Source: Chrysomallon squamiferum (Eukaryota > Mollusca > Gastropoda > Neomphalida > Peltospiridae). Taken from it: a stretch of 64,000 nucleotides of DNA. The stretch is taken from NCBI GenBank assembly GCA_012295275.1, contig CM022676.1:905841-969840 (forward strand), in the 5' to 3' direction. Of this stretch, positions 56,730-64,000 are shown in pieces. How positions within the stretch are numbered: the stretch's first letter is position 1; every line of letters starts with the position of its first letter. The translations under genes and the position numbers were made by a program. A model generated the notes under the pieces. It made no database searches and had not been told where the DNA came from. It was given only the letters and a program-made list of their open reading frames with translations.

Positions 56730-58731
56730 TCATTTAGATGATAAAGCACTGTCATCATTTTCTTCCTTAGTCATGATGTAATTGAGCAGATCTATTCGGG
56801 TCACAATTCCAAATATCATCTGTTTCTCCACCATTGTACCTTTACCACCATCTGCTTGAAAACAAAGTACAAAGAGTAGATCTTTATAAATGAGATACAA
56901 ATGAATAGTCTAAAAAAGTTCTTTGTACCAACAAGTTATTATATTATTTTGTTTGAATTACCTACCATTAAAACAGTGTTACATGTACCATTTCTCTGCT
57001 TCTTAACTAAATTGTGTTGTCACTGTGTACATGTCTGACCTACATATTTGTAATGACATAGAACAAGAAAAAATTGATCCACCTGTATGATGATGTCACA
57101 ATCGCTGAAAAATGGCAGCATTATTTTTTAATCTGAAATTCATTTCTTATTACAGTTCATTAAAATATAATTAGAAAAACATAACCTGGAAGCATTCAGA
57201 ATATAAGAATTTTTTTTCTTAGAGCATTAAAGTTACATTTCACTTATTACATTTATAATTTCAAAATGAATAAAAAACATTTCCATTTTTCATCTATCCT
57301 TTGTGATTAGTATTTGAATACAGTTCTCTCTAGTAATAGTGAGGTGTAGATGAAATTAAATTTTATTACATTAACATTTCTATATAAAAATATACTTACA
57401 CTGTTTCTGATTGTGAACTATCAATACAAAATGATCTGTGTCCAGCATTCGAGACAACTCTCCCAATGTTGTATCCATGGTGATCTGAAATTAAACGGTG
57501 TATCAGAAATACAAAACAACATTCTGAAATTTACAGTAGGTGTGCTCTTGTTGTTTGTCCATATTTTATACAGTTCCTTGTTTTACAGTGTGTGCGTCCT
57601 CATGTGTATATTTATATGTCTGTGAATTTTCTGTCTGCAAGTTTCTTTAACATAAATAACATAAAAATAAATTAAGATAACCTACTATTTAATTAAAACA
57701 GAAAGTGAACTAACCTTTTTGAACTGTTTGTACATGACCTTTGACACAGGGTCACTGGATTTTGCTTTGTTTTTCACCACCTGTGACATCATGTTACCTA
57801 TTGTGACCATTCCAAGAATTTCTCTGTGCAAATAAAACAGTGTAATAACAAAATGAAACTGCAACCACAGTAAGACACCCCACACACCACACACTCTGAA
57901 ATGTGTCAATGAGGAAGTAAACTGTAGACTGAACATATGTCTATGTACAGTGTGAAGTTGTAATCTTAATAAGTCTGAATGGCTTTAGGAAACAAATTAT
58001 ATCAAAGACTAAAGTAGTTAATCATCATATTTCAATGCAGCACAAACCAGAACATTAATATATATATGATCTAGTGGCTATTATAAACACTATTTTGCTG
58101 TAAAACTTATGGATATATAATTCCATATTTAACAAATTAATATTGAATCATCTTTTGTTTAACTATTGATTTAATAAAATTGATTTACTTCTTACCCTGA
58201 CTGGTTAACTACAGGCACCTGATCAAACCCATCTTGGTTGAGAAGTTCTAATGTTTCTTGAATTGTCACATCAGACATCACAGTCAGTGGTGTCTTAATG
58301 GTTAGTGTACTCACGTTCAAATTCCACCACCTGCAATAAAAGTTCATTCTTATTTAAAACAATTTATATTAGTAGTACTACACTCTTTTTCTCTGTGTAT
58401 GTGTGTGTGTTAAAATGTAATTGGAGCAAAAAACAACATTTCATTTAAAGACAACTGGACAAACAATATAATTATACAAAACACATGAGCCAAGACGTCA
58501 AATATTTGAAATGAAATAATATTCTGTTAAATACTGCTCTGTTAAAACATTTCCTTTTCTTGGAATAATGTTGCAATGACTCAGAGATGGGATTGTCTTT
58601 TTATTAAATTCTTCTTGATCCACTTGTGATGTATTAACAAATTTATTTCTGCTTTGTCTTGGTAAAATGCTGATATGCAATATACAGTACTTATTTTGTT
58701 TCTGAGATTTCTATTTTATATAATAATAATA

Positions 58732-58787
<56 letters not shown>

Positions 58788-61700
58788 CACAAATGTTTGA
58801 CAATAAATTTTATTATCTACAATTTTTGTACGTAAACTTACTAACTAATATGTAAAACACAATTACAGAAATAAAATCTTAACCGAGAGCAACAAATTAA
58901 AAGGAGGTATCAATTTTCTTACATTTATTGTTTTTACAAAATATGGTACATCAATAATAAATAGTTCAGCAAGACTGATCACTATAAAAGAATTTAATTT
59001 TATTACTTTGAACGTGAATTAAAATAAAAAACAAGTTCTTTTTCTTTTTCAGATGTCTGTTTTACATGAATCACAGAAAATGTTTTACAGTCTGTTAGAA
59101 ATCTCTTTAAGTAATTCCTAATTAAGGTAATTTTAAAATAAAACAGAAAACAATATAATATAATAAATAATAATAAAAGTAAAGAACTAAAATTAAATAC
59201 TACTTAAGATAAAAATTAAAACAAATTAAAATAATTATAAACAGAAATAAGCAAAACAATAAATTAACAATTTTATTTATTATTTTTTTTTTTTTACTGC
59301 TGATTAATAACCAAAATCAAATTAAATCCAAAAGTAAATAAAATGATAAATATCTAATTAAAAAATAAATTAAAAAGAGTCTGCTATGTGAAAGTAAGTG
59401 ATAATCTATTTTATTATCATCATACTTACCACAAACAACTGAAAAATTTAGAAAAAACCAAAATGAAACAAAATAGAATAAAATATTTGCTGTGTATTTT
59501 TTTTTTTCTTAAGATTTTGCATTTGATTTTGCAATTTGTCAAACAGAGACCACTGTAAGAACAAAGCACATCATACAGGAATAGGTAAAACCAATACACT
59601 GACATTAACAGTTTTTATTCTTTGTTTTATGAAATTTGACCAGTGCACTTTCTGTGAATGATATGGCTTCTATCAAAAGATGAAAGTTATTTAAATTTTA
59701 ATTTATTACTTTCTTCAGCTTTGTACAAAAGTGCAATACACAATTTATGTAAGAATGAAAGATGTTAGAGTTTGTTTATGAGTGAAATGAAAAATGTTAA
59801 GCTGTCCCTATGAAAATAGTCAAAATTATTTTCAAACACTGATATAACTCTTATATTCCTGTACCAAGCTGACAAACAAGAAGAAAGGCAATACAGCACT
59901 GTTACTGACCACAGATTAGCCTGCTCAGATTTCATTCCAGTCTCCAGAAAATTTCTTTCTAGCATCCAGTCATCATTAAGGAACTTTGTCCTGTTGATAT
60001 AATAATACATGATGTTAACAAACAAACTGAAATGTGCTACCACCATTTCACTTTGAACTTTCTATTTAAACAAACAGCATTTTTATGGATTTTTAGAGTT
60101 TGAAACAAACAGGAAAACAAAGCTGATTTTAAAACATGAAGTATTTTTTTGAATTGTAAACTATAAACACAGTGGTGTTGTTCATATGTAAAGTATAAAA
60201 CAGTGTTGATGTTGATTGTAAAGTATAAAACAGTATTGATGTTGATATATAAAGTATAAATTGTTGATGTTGATTGTACAGTATAAAACGGTGTTGATGT
60301 TGATATGTAAAGTATAAAACACAGTACTGGCGTTTGTATGTAAATTAAGAAAGACAGAACTGTGTGAAACACTTACATGTAGTTTCTCACAGAGTCTGGA
60401 AGTATAACAACACAGCGTTGTCCTTTCTTTAGACCAAAGTCCTTTATAGCCTTCACAGCACAGTACATTGCTGACCCACTGCTGCCACCTGGCAGAAATA
60501 ACAAATTTTCTGATCACTGGAAATTAAAACTGATGTTGAACTGCTTTCAAACTAGACTTAACAAGTTAATACTTTGTTGATGTTGGACACGAAATCTGCT
60601 CATTGGTTTGAAAAGTCAATTAATAAATGTATCTAGTGACAACTTACTATCTTTACTAACATGTTGTGAGTGTTTTAAGATATACAGTGATTTGTGAAAT
60701 GAAAGCATGTGCCAAAACTTCAGTGGTAACCCAGTTATTATCAACTTGTTTTTAGAAAAGAGCACTTTGCTAGAGAAATGTCACACACCACAGAGCAGAC
60801 CCTCCTCACTGATGAGCCGTCTCGCCATCTGAAACGATTCCTTGTCTGCCGACTTGTACCACCTAGTAACCAACTAAAAACAAAGAGAAACCTTCAATGC
60901 TAATCAGTGATCAGTTATTAGTTTTTTGCCATTTTTTTGGCAAGTTGACTAAAAGAATTTTCTTACATATCTAGAGAAAAACATTTTCATTATTTAAAGA
61001 AAAAGACATGAAAAAGAAATGACTATTTCTGAGTAATATAATGAACTATCCCTGTATAAAACACCCAGAACTGGCAAATGTGTTAATTTGAATTGTTTGG
61101 CAAATAATGTACATTTTTCTATGCTTTTATTTGCTGTTGTTTATGTTTAAACATCTGTTTTCTTTTCTTTAGTTCACTAAATAAAATTATAAATTTAAAA
61201 ATAAATAAACAACAAATTAAATAACCTTTGCCGGAATCACAATCTGAATAAAAAATAAAAAATAAAATATAAAATTAATGTGTTTTGCATGTTTTAAATT
61301 AATAATTTTAATTTAAGAAATGAAAAAAAAGAACAGTTACCTTTCTCTCACAGACTGTAGGAATAAAATCGTACCCAACTCCCTCCACTTCATAAAACGT
61401 TTTATCTGTTTTGTTTAAATCTTCGGGCTCAGCAAGTATTGAACCTTCTGGGTCTACACCTATAATCTGTGAGTGAGTCAGTGTTTATCCACAATGATGA
61501 AAATGTAATACAAAATTAAGATGACAATGTACATAATATTAATGAGAATCATTACAATCAGAACATTTCTTTCAAAAAAAATCATTAAAAAAATCAAGAA
61601 TAAATCAAATACATTTTTAATATAACTGAAGTAAAAACAGAAAAGAATATTTGCAAACTGCACAATACTATATATACAAATCTTTACTAAATAAGCTTTT

Positions 61701-63935
61701 AAAATTCTTGGGGTTTTAATTCTATCTGAATACAAATTTATAGATCTAGTTTTAATATTAGAATGTTAATGAAAAACTATGGTTTTAAATAAACATTTTA
61801 CCAAACAATCGGGACATTTCTCATGGATTTTTCGAGCTACTCCAGTGAGTGTACCCCCTGTTCCAGCTCCTAGCACAACCATGTCAATTTTATCTGTAAA
61901 TACCATGCAAGTTAAACTTTTTAAATTGTAATTTATTATTATATACATGAAAAATAAAAAATTATTTAAGAGGATATATAAGTAAATGAAAGGAATACAA
62001 AATTAGTAACAAAAGGAAAGAAATATTTTATTTATCCACACGTTTAGCACATTTTATTTATAGTTTACATGACATATAATTAAAGACAACAGAGACAACA
62101 AGTGAGGACATTAAGACAGGAATGTTGATACCATTACACTATTCACAAATTCTTCTTCAAATGTAAAGGAAATTGTAATGTTAGCAAAATGCAGAAATCA
62201 AAACTTGTAAAACAGTACTGAATGTTCTATCTGAAAATGCTGAGCAGATTGCTGAAGCTTCAGATATAGTTATGCAGTTTTAAATATTTGCAAATAGTTG
62301 TTTTTTCAATTTTTCTAAATATTTATATGTTGTGTCTTGAAAAAGATCTACACCAGCTCCACATTATAGCTATGCCATACAACTTTTTTTTTTTTTTTTT
62401 AATTTCTGTCAGAACAAAACAAAACAAAATATAAAGAAAAATGCAAAGAGAATGATCAATTTTAAAAATTTACACTCACACAGAACTTATGCTGGCAGGT
62501 TAGAAAACACAGAAATAATGAAAAACATCATAGGCTGATGAAAACATAGACAGAAATAACTTACTGTCACACGCAAGCAGTATTTCTTCAGCTGTACCAT
62601 CATAATGTGCTACTGGATTGCTTGCATTTCTGTACTAAAGGAAGCAACAAGAATTGATATTTCTCTTTGCCTTAATCAACCAAACAGCATCCTGCCTTAA
62701 AATAACACTGAACTACACCTCTTAAAAGAGTTACTTTATAATCTAGCTTTTGCTATAAACATTTCACATCAACCATTGTGTTAATCTTTGTAAATTATAA
62801 TTTTTAATATAAATGTTAACATATTTCTATCTGAAAGAAATGAAAATGGCATGCTTGGACAAACCAGTCACAGTATTTACTGATTTGAATTTTGCTTTTC
62901 TGCAAAATTTATGTTTTTGTCTTCAAAACATTTTTGCCAAATTCTGTGAAAATAATGCATTTAAGAATGAAAAATATGAATAGAGCAATGCTCTTACTGT
63001 AATGTGATGCTGCTGTAATTATTAATTTTAATAATCAGTACTTTGTGAATGATGGTATTACATGAGCCTGCAACACTTGTATTTCACAGAGACACCATCA
63101 CTGGCACAGAAAGATTTATTTTAGTTTTCACCCACTATAAAATTTATCAATTTAATCATCTTTCCATTTATTGATTTCTTTAATTCCCATCAGCTTCATC
63201 ATAGAAAATGTTTAACCTGAATATGAAATTTTGTAAGATTTAAATTAAATGAAAAGAATTTAAAAGTGGTTTTTTTTCAATCATTAACTGATTAAGCTAA
63301 TTTTACCTGATCTAAAAGTTTGGCATTTGGAATTTCCTCCAAAAGTCTTCTTGCAACTCCAATGTGGGATTCAGGTGAATCAAATGCTGCTGATGTTGGT
63401 GTTCTGACTATCTCAGCCCCCAGACCTCGAAGAACATCAACCTATAAACACAGTTTTATTATTTGAAAGAAGTTAACTCTTTTTGGCAAGTTGCTTAAAG
63501 AATGAATTCATAATCTAATGAGTGTAACTGCAGAATTTAAATATTTAGAAGAATGAGTGTTTACATAAATACATACATACATTACCTATATGTATATGTT
63601 ACAAACGTGTACACATGCATATACTTGCTACATGTATAACCATAGGTAAATGCACAAACACTTTCACTGTATATAATTTCTTACCATATCAACCATCAAT
63701 TAACAATTCTGTGCAGTTTGAAAAAGTGTGAAATATTATGATGAAATATTAATTTTAAAATTTATAATAAGCACTTCTTACAAAATAAAATTTCTAACTG
63801 TTTTTGATCTTTTTCTCTACTCTATTTTTCACATGTTAATAATCAAAAACTTTACCTTTTCTTTACTCATTTTCTCAGGCATGACAATAATACATCGATA
63901 TCCTTTCACTGCAGCAGCCAAAGCAAGGCCAATTC
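56730..63935 (-). CDS. CBS: Cystathionine beta-synthase, C-terminal part, twelve exons
   Basis: PLP enzyme condensing homocysteine with serine to cystathionine (transsulfuration, H2S production). Exons in gene order: 63935-63856, 63441-63307, 62634-62565, 61893-61802, 61466-61341, 60873-60789, 60488-60377, 59990-59910, 58330-58196, 57823-57715, 57484-57400, 56851-56730 (ends TGA), all GT/AG and in phase. The visible part starts at [15 protein letters not shown], equivalent to about residue 150 of the human enzyme, so the haem-binding N-terminus and the catalytic PLP lysine lie right of the window. Seen here are the phosphate-binding loop [10 protein letters not shown], the segment [24 protein letters not shown] (PLP-contacting Ser), LPDSVRNYM, and the tandem regulatory CBS domains ([45 protein letters not shown]). 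The order and tail match animal CBS. It is convergent with SUOX. Confidence 0.96.
58737..58784. repeat. (TA)n microsatellite in CBS intron
   Basis: About 48 bases of TA repeat preceded by (AAT)n. Confidence 0.95.
60185..60330. repeat. Minisatellite in CBS intron, unit about 30 bases
   Basis: Four to five imperfect tandem units of GTAAAGTATAAAACAGTGTT plus GATGTTGAT, lying 47 bases downstream (gene sense) of the 60377 donor. The long minus-strand frames here are repeat translations. Confidence 0.85.
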
Positions 63936-64000
63936 CTTAGGAAAAATAAAGAGTAACAAATAGAAGAAACTTTATAGCTTACTGATCCACATCATGACCA

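Overview
This is a eukaryotic, animal-type window. It is AT-rich and full of long microsatellites. Every recognisable gene is split into short exons with GT/AG borders. Gene content (an Rh-type ammonium transporter, ribosomal protein S25, two TMEM145-like GOLD-domain seven-helix proteins, sulfite oxidase, cystathionine beta-synthase) together with the repeat style suggests an invertebrate, probably a mollusc. The phylum is an inference, not something the sequence proves.

Layout from left to right. At 412-7158 (minus) are the first six coding exons of an Rh glycoprotein; its C-terminal exons lie beyond base 1. At 7159-15605 there is no confident gene, only microsatellites, two orphan coding-like segments (8218-8345 minus, 10370-10579 plus) and a frame-broken coding-like block (13072-13850 minus). 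At 15606-16820 (plus) is RPS25, lacking its very short first coding exon. At 18063-30431 (plus) is a complete TMEM145-like gene with a duplicated ectodomain exon. At 34024-40436 (minus) is a complete paralogue arranged tail to tail with it. At 40452-47097 is a repeat-rich gap with a Ty3/Gypsy integrase remnant, a 19-codon HSP90-like fragment, a cluster of three hairpins, a (TA)n foldback and an inverted-repeat transposon. At 47098-53534 (plus) is complete sulfite oxidase, with a hAT-type MITE and a strong inverted repeat in its intron. At 56730-63935 (minus) are the last twelve coding exons of cystathionine beta-synthase; its N-terminal part lies past base 64000.

Sulfite oxidase and cystathionine beta-synthase are convergent neighbours and both belong to sulfur amino-acid catabolism: CBS starts transsulfuration of homocysteine, and SUOX finishes oxidation of cysteine-derived sulfite. 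The two TMEM145-like genes share ten of twelve internal splice phases and exon sizes closely enough to be an inverted duplication. One of them carries two adjacent versions of the WWF/WWY ectodomain exon separated by only 51 bases, which looks like a mutually exclusive exon pair. I see no CRISPR array, operon or prokaryotic feature. Exon borders were read by eye from splice consensus, reading frame and family similarity; there is no transcript evidence.
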